This document shows positions 27,793 through 35,137 of a stretch of DNA of 43,885 nt, piece by piece. Both the position numbers and the translations under genes were made by a program. Numbering within the stretch: the stretch's first letter is position 1; every line of letters starts with the position of its first letter. The notes under the pieces were generated by a model that was not told where the DNA came from, did no database searches, and saw nothing but the letters and a program-made list of their open reading frames with translations. Source of the stretch: an uncultured Gammaproteobacteria bacterium (GTDB lineage Bacteria > Pseudomonadota > Gammaproteobacteria > Pseudomonadales > Azotimanducaceae); the NCBI GenBank assembly GCA_913045175.1, contig CAJWQG010000028.1, positions 1 to 43,885 of the forward strand. Reading direction: 5' to 3'.

Positions 27793-28449
27793 CTACATAT
27801 CGAGCCCACAGAGTTTGAGAAAATACTGTTTCTGCTCGTCGGTCATGGCCACAAAGTCCGGCACATCCATGGCGGTCATCGGAAGATCTGCGAATTCCGG
27901 CGAGGGCGCCTGCATTCTGGCGGCAATATTGTGCAATCCACCATTTTTGCCGAGGGCCGCACTGATCTCTGGAAACCACACCCGTTCAGGTCCAATACCG
28001 CGTCCCAAGGGATTCGGACGACCCACGTATTCTTCAATAGCAGCAAACATCGCTTCGGCGTCCTCCATCCGCTGTTTAGAGCCCACTCCATCATATAGAA
28101 CACGAGAGGGACTGCAGATTGCGGCCCAACGAGCGGTGATATTGAAACCGACGGTGTTACGGACTTCTTCTGGTGCGCCATCACCACCGGTGACCTCTCC
28201 GTTTTTTACCAGCATGTAATAGCCAACCACTTCCCGGCCCCCTTCATGAAACCGTTCCGGGGCGTGGGTGTAGACTTCACTGAAAGCCCACTCCATATCA
28301 TCCGGCAGATCAGCTTCCTTCAACAACTTGACGCCGCCAGCTGCGCAAGCCTCGCACCACGCCTTGGAACCGAATTCGCCTACCGGTTCAATGTCGGCAA
28401 CCGCTTCCAGGATCTCAGCGGGAACTTCTGGTCTTGTTCTATCGTTCAT
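27793..28449 (-). CDS. unrecognised conserved protein, paralogue of the 10413-11078 product
   Basis: 218 residues, no signal peptide or membrane helix. It shares ordered blocks with the protein at 10413-11078: EPVGEFGSKAWCEACA, WAFSEVYTHAPER, EGGREVVGYYMLV, AAIEEYVGRPNPLG, GLHNIAARMQAPSPEFADLP and MTDEQKQYFLKLCG. The two Cys of WCEACA are only partly conserved (the paralogue has WGEACA). Here it lies between a MOSC protein (17-base gap) and ABC pair 2. Family and function unknown to me; the neighbours give no shared theme with the sulfatase beside the other copy. Confidence 0.85.
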   Translation of the reverse strand: MNDRTRPEVPAEILEAVADIEPVGEFGSKAWCEACAAGGVKLLKEADLPDDMEWAFSEVYTHAPERFHEGGREVVGYYMLVKNGEVTGGDGAPEEVRNTVGFNITARWAAICSPSRVLYDGVGSKQRMEDAEAMFAAIEEYVGRPNPLGRGIGPERVWFPEISAALGKNGGLHNIAARMQAPSPEFADLPMTAMDVPDFVAMTDEQKQYFLKLCGLDM

Positions 28450-28466
28450 GTTTTCTTCTATCGAAT

Positions 28467-28946
28467 TTAAAGTATCGTCTTAACCGGATCGCCTACTTTG
28501 ATTCTTCCAGAATCAACAACCCGCGCGGTAATACCACCGTGCCCCCGCATGGCGTTATAGCCGCCCTCACCCAAAGTCGCTTCCATTTTGGAACAGGGAT
28601 GCGCCAGGCCTGTATATTCTAGTAACACTCCACCAACGTGAAATGTCTTACCTTTAAGCGCAAGAAGGTTAATCCCTTCGACAACGATGTTGCGTCGAAG
28701 GTCAGCAGGGGAAATTTCATCCCGGTGCAACATGGAAGCAACCGCGCGAATATGCTCTTCCTGAATCAGGGTGATTTCGCGATCAGTATTACGTGCCTTA
28801 AACCGGTCTCCTTCAAGACCCTGTCCTTTCACCGCCTCAACCTGATCGAGCACATTGACCGGCTGTCCGATCGCTGGCCGTACACCGATCCAGCGCACAA
28901 CACCCTGTTGCGGCAGGTTATTCATCAACTCTTCAAGCGTGCTCAC
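28467..28946 (-). CDS. MOSC domain protein
   Basis: 159 residues from a GTG start. MOSC domains bind the sulfur of molybdenum cofactor or related thio groups; the expected parts are visible: QGLEGDRFKAR near residue 42, REITLIQEEHI near 56, DLRRNIVVEG near 82 and the conserved Cys in LAHPCSKME near 116. Stand-alone members of this size resemble YiiM-type proteins, which reduce N-hydroxylated compounds. It is the first gene of a minus-strand run with the unrecognised protein and perhaps ABC pair 2. Confidence 0.85.
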   Translation of the reverse strand: MSTLEELMNNLPQQGVVRWIGVRPAIGQPVNVLDQVEAVKGQGLEGDRFKARNTDREITLIQEEHIRAVASMLHRDEISPADLRRNIVVEGINLLALKGKTFHVGGVLLEYTGLAHPCSKMEATLGEGGYNAMRGHGGITARVVDSGRIKVGDPVKTIL

Positions 28947-28952
28947 AACCTT

Positions 28953-28996
28953 TCCACCTTGGTCACAACGCCTCCACCTTGGTCACAACGCCTCCA
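28953..28996. repeat. 20-base tandem duplication upstream of the SDR gene
   Basis: Two exact copies of a 20-base unit (tccaccttggtcacaacgcc at 28953-28972 and 28973-28992) plus the first four bases of a third. It lies between the divergent MOSC and SDR genes. Exact identity points to a recent slippage or a variable-number repeat. Confidence 0.85.
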
Positions 28997-29101
28997 ATAC
29001 AGTCACGCAATCGCAAAATGGGGTATAGCATGTTCGGCCGGTTATTGTTACTGGTCCGCGTATCTGCTGTACTGACAGTAACCAAATTGGAGGGAAACGA
29101 G

Positions 29102-29848
29102 ATGTCAAAATTTGATCTGGATGGAAAGGTCTGTGTGATAACTGGCGGTGGCGGCAGCATTGGCGGACAAACCTGCGTCGAACTCGCAAGCGGCGGAGCA
29201 AAAGTAGTCGTCACCGGTAGAACGCAGGAAACCCTGGATGCTGTGGTCGAGGAGATTACGAGCGAGGGTCAGGAAGCAATAGCCATCGTCTGCGATATTA
29301 CGGACCCGGAACAGGTCGACAACCTGGTCAGCGAGACCGTCAAGGCATTTGGTTCACTGGACGTCCTGGTGAACAACGCCGGCGGTGCCTGGAGTCGGAG
29401 TGAAAAAGCGGAAGACACGTCCTATGACAAGTGGTTGCTCACAGTAGATAGTAACCTCAATGGCGCTTTTCTTTGCAGCATGGCTGCGGGCAAACAGATG
29501 ATCAAACAACAAAGTGGACGCATCATTAATGTGGCATCGACCGCGGGCACCAAGGGCAACCCCTACATGCTCGCCTACTCCGCTGCCAAAGCCGGCATGA
29601 TCAGCCTCAGCAATAATCTGGCGTTCATGTGGAAAGGCTACAACATCTACGTGAACGTTATCCTGCCGGGCGCCATCATTCCGAGGGGTAAGGCTTTGGA
29701 GGACGACGTGCCGCCGCTTGAACAACGACCGGGCGCAGAGCATGTCGCCAACATGATTCGCTTCCTTGCATCTCCCGCATCGGACCAGATCACCGGTGAA
29801 GCAATCCCCGTCAGAGCCTGGTTCAAGTCAGATCGATTCTGGCAGTAG
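29102..29848 (+). CDS. short-chain dehydrogenase/reductase
   Basis: 248 residues from ATG 29102, chosen because it has a good ribosome binding site (GGAGGGAAACGAG) and begins at the family's first strand. Rossmann motif TGGGGSIGG (14-22), NNAGG (91-95), and catalytic Ser146, Tyr159 and Lys163 (YSAAK). It oxidises or reduces an alcohol/ketone with NAD(P); the substrate is unknown. It is the first gene of a plus-strand run that continues to 32062. Confidence 0.9.
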   Translation: MSKFDLDGKVCVITGGGGSIGGQTCVELASGGAKVVVTGRTQETLDAVVEEITSEGQEAIAIVCDITDPEQVDNLVSETVKAFGSLDVLVNNAGGAWSRSEKAEDTSYDKWLLTVDSNLNGAFLCSMAAGKQMIKQQSGRIINVASTAGTKGNPYMLAYSAAKAGMISLSNNLAFMWKGYNIYVNVILPGAIIPRGKALEDDVPPLEQRPGAEHVANMIRFLASPASDQITGEAIPVRAWFKSDRFWQ

Positions 29849-29866
29849 CCAAATGTCTATCCGTTC

Positions 29867-30289
29867 ATGCTCGACTATCTAATAGAGTTTAGTAAGGAGT
29901 ACGCGGATGTCTTTCTGGGGTTAACCTTATTCTCCGCACTCAGTGTCGTCCTCGTGATGATACTGGGGGCTCGAGTATTGGCCAGACTTCCCTCCGACTA
30001 TTTCCTGAGTCCGCAGGAAGACAAGGCATATCTGCAACACTTTCATCCCTCTATTCAGGTATTCCTTCCATTCCTGAAAAACGTCATCGGCGTAGTGTTG
30101 GTCATAGCGGGCATTGTGATGTTATTCATACCCGGGCAAGGATTCCTGACTATGCTGGCCGGTGTGATACTCACGGACTTCCCCGGCAAATTCCGCTGTG
30201 AACTCTGGCTGGTGCAGCGTCCCCAGGTAAATCGATCCATCAATTGGTTGCGACGCAGATCAGGGCAACCGGAACTGAAGCTGGAGTAG
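29867..30289 (+). CDS. PGPGW-like transmembrane protein
   Basis: 140 residues with an N-terminal helix (about 15-37) and a hydrophobic hairpin around residues 70-105 containing FIPGQGFLTMLAGVILTDFP, which corresponds to the PGPGW core of that small membrane-protein family (here PGQGF). The tail is basic (NWLRRRS). The function of the family is unknown. It starts 18 bases after the SDR gene. Confidence 0.75.
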   Translation: MLDYLIEFSKEYADVFLGLTLFSALSVVLVMILGARVLARLPSDYFLSPQEDKAYLQHFHPSIQVFLPFLKNVIGVVLVIAGIVMLFIPGQGFLTMLAGVILTDFPGKFRCELWLVQRPQVNRSINWLRRRSGQPELKLE

Positions 30290-30340
30290 AACCGCCAATT
30301 TGCTATGCTGCCTGGTATCCAACGCACTTCGAGGTATCCA

Positions 30341-31480
30341 ATGGCAGACATACAACCATTCTCCATAGATATTCCAACAACTGACATCACTGAACTGCAG
30401 AACCGCCTGAACGCTACTCGCTGGCCGGATCCCGAAACACCCGATGACTGGAGCCAGGGGGTTCCGCTGGAATACGCCCAGGAGTTCTGTCGCTATTGGG
30501 CCAGGGAATACGATTGGTCCGCACGGCAGGCACAATTAAACCGCTTCGACCACTTCACGACAGACATCGATGGTCTTTCCATTCACTTTATTCATGCCAA
30601 AAGCCCAGAACCGGGTGCGATGCCCCTTATCATCACGCACGGGTGGCCAGGCTCCGTTGTTGAATTCCATAAGGTCATCGAACTCCTAACCAACCCCACT
30701 GCTCATGGCGGCGAGGCCAAGGATGCCTTTCACGTGGTGTGTCCTTCACTTCCCGGTTTCGGTTTCTCCGGTAAACCCACAAAGCCCGGAACCGGCGTCG
30801 TTCAGATCGCAGAGATGTGGGATGAACTGATGCTGCGCCTTGGCTATGACGCCTATTTTTCCCAGGGAGGTGATTGGGGTTCTGCTGTCACGACAGAGAT
30901 TGGCCTACAGAATCTTGGGCACTGCAAAGGTATCCACCTCAATATGCCGAGCGCGCGGCCAACCCCGGAAGCACGGGAAAACCCGTCCGAAAGAGACAAA
31001 CAAGCCATCGCGGCTGGCAGAGCCTATAACGATGAGGACTCGGGCTATTCCAAACAGCAGAGTACCAGGCCGCAAACCCTGGGTTACGGCCTTGCTGACT
31101 CGCCCTCTGGACAGGGCATGTGGATCCTGGAAAAGTTCTGGCGCTGGACTGACTGTAATGGTCACCCCGAGAACGTGCTGACTCGCGATGAACTGATCGA
31201 CAACATCATGCTGTATTGGCTAAATAACACAGGCGCATCGTCGGGTCGCCTCTACTGGGAAAGCTTTGGCGCGTTTGGTAAGGATAACAAGATCGAGGTG
31301 CCCACTGGCTGCAGCATATTCCCTAAAGAAATCGTCCCTACACCAAGACCCTGGGCTGAGCAGCGGTTCGCTAACATTGTCTACTGGAATGAACTCGACA
31401 AGGGCGGTCACTTCGCCGCTTTCGAACAACCAGCGCTGTTCGTTAATGAAATACGCAGTTGCTTCGGCTTGATGCGATAG
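30341..31480 (+). CDS. epoxide hydrolase
   Basis: 379 residues from ATG 30341 (GAGG upstream; an earlier ATG at 30305 adds an unrelated leader). The N-terminal EHN domain (residues 4-110, with ATRWPDPE) is typical of microsomal-type epoxide hydrolases. The core has HGWPGS (100-105) for the oxyanion hole, nucleophile Asp178 in GGDWGS, and the catalytic His in DKGGHFAAFEQP near residue 360. It opens epoxides to diols through an alkyl-enzyme ester. The context of SDR and other lipid-type enzymes suggests breakdown of an unsaturated or terpenoid compound (inference). Confidence 0.92.
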   Translation: MADIQPFSIDIPTTDITELQNRLNATRWPDPETPDDWSQGVPLEYAQEFCRYWAREYDWSARQAQLNRFDHFTTDIDGLSIHFIHAKSPEPGAMPLIITHGWPGSVVEFHKVIELLTNPTAHGGEAKDAFHVVCPSLPGFGFSGKPTKPGTGVVQIAEMWDELMLRLGYDAYFSQGGDWGSAVTTEIGLQNLGHCKGIHLNMPSARPTPEARENPSERDKQAIAAGRAYNDEDSGYSKQQSTRPQTLGYGLADSPSGQGMWILEKFWRWTDCNGHPENVLTRDELIDNIMLYWLNNTGASSGRLYWESFGAFGKDNKIEVPTGCSIFPKEIVPTPRPWAEQRFANIVYWNELDKGGHFAAFEQPALFVNEIRSCFGLMR

Positions 31481-31492
31481 GTCTTTTCTGCA

Positions 31493-32062
31493 ATGAAAAA
31501 GTCGATACTTGCCGCCATTATTCTCACAGTAGCCTTTATCGTTACGGCGGCAATCAAGCAGAATCAGGAATTCCTGTTTTATTCACTCACGCTTGTAGTA
31601 CTCGTGAGTCTGGTATTCATACTGGATAAACGTTTCAATTTTTCTGCCGTCGGACTCTGGGGTTTCGATGCTTGGATGGTACTGCATCTTGCAGGAGGGC
31701 TTGCAACCGTTGGCGGCGTCAGCCTGTACGCTTTATTGTTACTTCCTATCGTCGGTGAGCCTTACCATATTCTTAAGTACGACCAGCTGGTCCATGTCTA
31801 TTGTTACGTGGTGATCGCCATATTGGCTTACGAGGTGCTAGCAGGGCTCCTGACAGAAAGCAGTGCACTGGCGATCGCTTCGCTGACGGTACTCCTGGCC
31901 ATGGGCATCGGTGCACTAAACGAGGTGGTGGAGTTCATGGCAGTAGTCGCGGTCGGCAGCACCGGGGTTGGCGACTATATGAACAACGCTATTGATCTAG
32001 TGGCTAACCTGCTGGGAGGAATCCTCGGCGCGGCTTATTGTGTCATGCGACAACGCCACTGA
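31493..32062 (+). CDS. DUF2238/YjdF-like integral membrane protein
   Basis: 189 residues with about six hydrophobic segments. YDQLVHVYCYVV near residue 96, ALNEVVEFM near 141 and GDYMNNAIDLVANLLGGILG near 160 match the conserved Asp/His, Glu and Asp/Asn positions of this family. The function is not known. It starts 12 bases after the epoxide hydrolase and ends the plus-strand run. Confidence 0.75.
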   Translation: MKKSILAAIILTVAFIVTAAIKQNQEFLFYSLTLVVLVSLVFILDKRFNFSAVGLWGFDAWMVLHLAGGLATVGGVSLYALLLLPIVGEPYHILKYDQLVHVYCYVVIAILAYEVLAGLLTESSALAIASLTVLLAMGIGALNEVVEFMAVVAVGSTGVGDYMNNAIDLVANLLGGILGAAYCVMRQRH

Positions 32063-32080
32063 CCATCGGATCAAGCTGTT

Positions 32081-32227
32081 TCATTTATAGAGATCAATCC
32101 CGGCATCGACAAGATGGATATCATCGATTTGCGTGTCGTCGTACTTGGGATCTTCGTACATCAGCATGTGCATGTATTCCAGCGCAAAAGCTAGTGCTGC
32201 GAGGTTTCGTACCCGGTCATAGGCCGC
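32081..32227 (-). pseudogene. C-terminal remnant of an unrecognised protein
   Basis: A 48-residue frame, closed upstream by a stop and without a start at its beginning, ends at TGA 32081-32083. Its composition reads like a genuine protein end (RNLAALAFALEYMHMLMYED, then TQIDDIHLVDAGIDLY). I do not recognise the family. Its 5' end meets the 5' end of the receptor remnant at 32223-32227, as if a deletion removed the front of both genes. Confidence 0.45.
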
Positions 32228-32447
32228 TTACGCGACCTCGAGAGTTCCTGCAGATGACAACTGGGAAAACATCACCCTCACGGCTTCGGTCAACAAGGGC
32301 CCCTATACAGTCGATGTGTCTGTAACGAACCTGACTGACAATGACCGGGCATTCACTGCTGGATCCAGTCTCGATACGGTGAACGGTGTCTTGCCGTCAC
32401 CACGCTCAATTCAGCTTCAGCTAACCTACGATGGTTTCCGTATGTAG
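32223..32447 (+). pseudogene. C-terminal remnant of a TonB-dependent receptor
   Basis: A 74-residue open stretch preceded by a stop and lacking a start. It has the order seen at the end of TonB-dependent outer-membrane receptors: a W-N-I-TL strand, VDVSVTNLTDND (the NL.D motif), then PRSIQLQLTYDGF as the last barrel strand before the stop. A strong terminator follows 23 bases later. The remaining 600-700 residues of such a receptor are absent. Confidence 0.65.
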
Positions 32448-32470
32448 CAGGCTGTTCATCTGTTGAAAGA

Positions 32471-32496
32471 AAAGGGTCCTGACGGACCCTTTTTTT
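32471..32496 (+). terminator. Rho-independent terminator
   Basis: Perfect 9-base stem aaagggtcc / ggacccttt with a 4-base loop, followed by a T run. It ends the receptor remnant's transcription unit. The reverse strand also has a T-rich tail, so it may serve the EF-hand gene as well. Confidence 0.85.
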
Positions 32497-32521
32497 CGCC
32501 GGGATGGTACTAGGACAAAGA

Positions 32522-32552
32522 ACCCCAGGCAGCCAACGACTCTGCCCGGGGT
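32522..32552 (-). terminator. possible terminator of the EF-hand gene
   Basis: An 11-base stem with one mismatch (accccgggcag / ctgcctggggt on the minus strand) 25 bases after the EF-hand stop codon, followed by a weak T-rich stretch (tctttgt). Stem is strong, tail is weak. Confidence 0.4.
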
Positions 32553-32576
32553 AGGGGGAACTATTTAGCTGGAAGA

Positions 32577-33257
32577 TCAATCTTCCAGGAGATCATTCAC
32601 CTCTTGCTGCTCTTCAACACAGTCTCGCCTTATTTCGCGACGCTCTCGCTTGGCGAGTAATGAAGCCGCCAGTTCCTGAATCGTGATGCCGCCATCTGCA
32701 TCGGTATCGATTTCATAAAACTTCTCCTCGGCGCTATTGGTTTTTGCAACCGAGAACTCATCCAGGTCGATATAACCATCGCTATTGGTATCGATCAGAT
32801 CGAAGCGCGTTTCCGGATCAGGCCGCTCAGGTACATCCTCACCAGTGCTGTCAGCGATACATGCTCGAAGTTCATCAACGTCAATATCAACATCATCGTG
32901 GTCCGGACGATCGCCGTGTACCGCAAGGAATTCCTCATAGGAAATCAATCCATCGTCATCCGTATCGATTCGCTCGAATTGGCTTTCGGCTTTCGCGAGA
33001 GGCTTCGCTAGAAATTCATCCAGTGTGACCACTCGATTCTCATCAGAGTCCAAAGATTTAAAGATATGAATGATCCGTTGACGCGGTCCGTGTCGACGCC
33101 TGTCAGGGCGCTCCCCGTCCGGTCGCACTCGATCTGTGCCATTGACAGCAGCACGATCTGCTCTGTCGCTATCACCACGTACCTGAGCGAATGCCACTGT
33201 TGAGGTTGTCGCCAGCGCAAGCACCAGCGTGGGTAATGTTACTTTCTTGTTAAACAT
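32577..33257 (-). CDS. secreted EF-hand calcium-binding protein
   Basis: 226 residues with a signal peptide (1-24, TVAFA). Four 12-residue EF loops: 70-81 (Arg at position 6, so weak), 98-109, 156-167 and 184-195; the last three keep Asp-x-Asp...Gly...Glu. The linkers are acidic (DHDDVDIDVDE). Likely a periplasmic or outer calcium-binding protein. EF-hand genes often sit near sigma factor/DUF3106 operons, and this one lies 139 bases beyond that operon. A perfect CRP-type palindrome lies about 128 bases upstream, and GAGGAG forms its ribosome binding site. Confidence 0.88.
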   Translation of the reverse strand: MFNKKVTLPTLVLALATTSTVAFAQVRGDSDRADRAAVNGTDRVRPDGERPDRRRHGPRQRIIHIFKSLDSDENRVVTLDEFLAKPLAKAESQFERIDTDDDGLISYEEFLAVHGDRPDHDDVDIDVDELRACIADSTGEDVPERPDPETRFDLIDTNSDGYIDLDEFSVAKTNSAEEKFYEIDTDADGGITIQELAASLLAKRERREIRRDCVEEQQEVNDLLED

Positions 33258-33372
33258 GTGTTTCTCCTCGTTAAAGTTAAGACTCAGGCTTACTACCTTG
33301 AGCGTTAACTGGGAAAACGCATGGCTAACGATTCCGTTGACGTACTACACGAATTTTTCTGATATACGGTGC

Positions 33373-33398
33373 AAAAATGTGAACAGGGTCACATTTTT
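33373..33398. promoter_or_regulatory. CRP-consensus palindrome / possible terminator stem
   Basis: Perfect 10-base inverted repeat: AAAAATGTGA-N6-TCACATTTTT. It contains TGTGA-N6-TCACA with AAA and TTT flanks, matching every conserved position of the CRP consensus. It also begins at the stop codon of the DUF3106 gene and could act as a weak AT-rich bidirectional terminator. Both roles are possible. Confidence 0.55.
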
Positions 33399-33939
33399 AT
33401 CGTCTATCGCGCGAGGATGGTCGCTGTGGGGTAACCGGGCGGGTGGGCCTCCTGATATCCGGCGTTGCAGGCCTCGTGGGCCGCATAATCCGATCGTGAC
33501 GTTCATAGCGTTTCATAATGCTGTCACGCTCCCGTCTATCGAGCGCCTCGAACCGTTCACGCAGTTTCTTTCGCTCATCAGCTGGCCTTCTGGAAAACTC
33601 CTGCTGTTTTTCTCGCAAACGTTTTTGTTGACGCGGGCTTAACTGCTTAAACTCGTCAAATCGTTGTTTCAATGTTTCTTTACGCTCATCGGGAAGCCCC
33701 TGCCAGCGCTCAAAGCGTTGCCTGGTCTCTTCCCGACTTTTCTCGTTCATTTCAGCCCAGCGCGCGGCACCCTTGGCCAACTGAGACTGGCGCTGTTCAC
33801 TGAACTCTGACCACTGGTCTTCATAGGGTGCCAGCACCTTTCTTTGTTCGGTGGTGAGATCATTCCATTCGGCAGCAAGTGCCGGAAAACACAAACCCAG
33901 CAACAGGAAGAGACGGAAAATGCCCATTAACTTACTCAT
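33397..33939 (-). CDS. DUF3106 family secreted protein
   Basis: 180 residues from ATG 33939, where the signal peptide begins (MSKLMGIFRLFLLLGL...ALA). The mature part is a charged helix-rich protein with repeating motifs such as LTTEQRKVLAPYEDQW, RWQGLPDERKETLKQRF and LSPRQQKRLREKQQEF, which define DUF3106, and ends in an Arg/Pro-rich tail. The role is unknown; the family regularly follows an ECF sigma factor and small membrane proteins. The start overlaps the upstream gene by 8 bases. Confidence 0.88.
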   Translation of the reverse strand: MSKLMGIFRLFLLLGLCFPALAAEWNDLTTEQRKVLAPYEDQWSEFSEQRQSQLAKGAARWAEMNEKSREETRQRFERWQGLPDERKETLKQRFDEFKQLSPRQQKRLREKQQEFSRRPADERKKLRERFEALDRRERDSIMKRYERHDRIMRPTRPATPDIRRPTRPVTPQRPSSRDRR

Positions 33940-34162
33940 CGTTTTCCTCCTCCTTTCCTGACTGTTTTTGTTGCTTCTGTTGTTTCGCATCTTCATCTGT
34001 CTCTTCAAAATCTTCCGGCCCGATAAACCCCTCATCACTCTCAACCAGCGAACCAAGATACTCGAGCATCTCCAACGACGGCTGTTGCGGCTTGTCAGCC
34101 AACACTTGACCTAACACCGGACCTGCCAACAAGCCCATAAAGATCCACCTAAGATGACGCAT
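33932..34162 (-). CDS. small exported protein of the sigma factor operon
   Basis: 76 residues: signal-like start (MRHLRWIFMGLLAGPVLG) and a mature part LEMLEYLGSLVESDEGFIGPEDF followed by a Gln/Lys/Glu-rich tail. Short acidic proteins of this type occur between the anti-sigma-like gene and DUF3106 in related operons. It overlaps both neighbours (14 and 8 bases), so translation is coupled. Function unknown. Confidence 0.75.
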   Translation of the reverse strand: MRHLRWIFMGLLAGPVLGQVLADKPQQPSLEMLEYLGSLVESDEGFIGPEDFEETDEDAKQQKQQKQSGKEEENDE

Positions 34163-34475
34163 CTGTCTCCTCTTGCAGGATCATCCAGGCCATAAATTCC
34201 AGGTCATCAAGCAACTCCATATTCTCGACGATCTCCTGCTCTACGGGGTCAGCGTATACCGGTGGTTGTGATGGCGATTGATAGATAAATAGACCAAGCA
34301 ATACGCCGGCTGTTACCAGGCCACCAGATGTCCAGCCATACCACGGTACTGGGGTCGAATCGGATTCAAGCGCCCGACTGCGAGCCTGATGCAGCTTGGC
34401 AAGCGTCTCTGCATCCATATGCTCTGCGCTCTCATCTAACAGGGCCTTTGCCTTTTCGGTTAGTTGATCAGTCAT
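34149..34475 (-). CDS. DUF3619-like membrane protein, possible anti-sigma factor
   Basis: 108 residues: a cytoplasmic helical N-terminus (ALLDESAEHMDAETLAKLHQ), one membrane helix at about 50-65 (SGGLVTAGVLLGLFIY), and an acidic outer tail (IVENMELLDDLEFMAW). It starts 8 bases inside the end of the sigma factor gene. The size, topology and position fit a membrane anti-sigma factor, but no zinc-binding motif is present, so the role is inferred. Confidence 0.75.
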   Translation of the reverse strand: MTDQLTEKAKALLDESAEHMDAETLAKLHQARSRALESDSTPVPWYGWTSGGLVTAGVLLGLFIYQSPSQPPVYADPVEQEIVENMELLDDLEFMAWMILQEETDASS

Positions 34476-35046
34476 CGTCTTCTTCCACTGAGTTCCTGAG
34501 TGCGTTAGTTGCTCTCGACAGATGTGTCTTTACCGAGCCTTCGCTGCATTTCATTATCTTTGCTGTCTCTATCACACTGAATCCTTCCCACGCCCGTAAC
34601 AAAAAAGCCTGTTGTTGTCGGACTGGAAGCAATTCAAGGCAGGTGGTTAACTTCTCCAGGGTCAATCGCTCCGCCAGCAATTCCACAGGACCTGCCTCAT
34701 CCACACCTACATACACTTCTTCTTCATCATCCTCACTGCCGAACCAACTGAATATGCGGTTGGTACGCCCGCTACGACGATGAAAGTCGGTAATTCTGGA
34801 TTGCAGAATACGATAGAACAACGGCCGCCATTCATCACTTGGCTTATGCGCGTATTTCTCTACCAGCTTGGTCATCGTGTCCTGGACGATGTCCAAAGCA
34901 TCATCCTTGTTTCGCGTTGCTATGTCCGCCATGCGAAACGCGGATCGTTCTACACTCGCCAGAAACCTATCCAGTTCCGGTTTTTCCTGCACCCGTGCGT
35001 CATCCTGAAACAGATCGTAAGCAGTATAACCTTCTCCATGACGCAT
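34468..35046 (-). CDS. RNA polymerase ECF-type sigma factor
   Basis: 192 residues. Region 2 is at about 22-90 (DALDIVQDTMTKLVEKY, then WRPLFYRILQSRITDFHRR for -10 binding). Region 4 is at about 125-185 (CLELLPVRQQQAFLLRAWEG, then IAKIMKC-type helix-turn-helix and GSVKTHLSRATNALR). An acidic linker (SEDDEEEVYVG) lies between. First gene of a four-gene overlapping operon ending at 33397; the target promoters are unknown. Confidence 0.92.
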   Translation of the reverse strand: MRHGEGYTAYDLFQDDARVQEKPELDRFLASVERSAFRMADIATRNKDDALDIVQDTMTKLVEKYAHKPSDEWRPLFYRILQSRITDFHRRSGRTNRIFSWFGSEDDEEEVYVGVDEAGPVELLAERLTLEKLTTCLELLPVRQQQAFLLRAWEGFSVIETAKIMKCSEGSVKTHLSRATNALRNSVEEDDD

Positions 35047-35137
35047 CTGTGCAAGTCATATAACGATCCAGAGACCATTTGGTTGACAAGCGGCAGGAAA
35101 AAAATTGTAGAGTGCCCAAAGGGGCCGATAATCGGAC

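Noticed and set aside
33337-33365. Plus-strand promoter TTGACG-N17-TGATAT
   Set aside because: It would run straight into a hairpin and antisense to the sigma operon; kept only as an option in the CRP-site finding.
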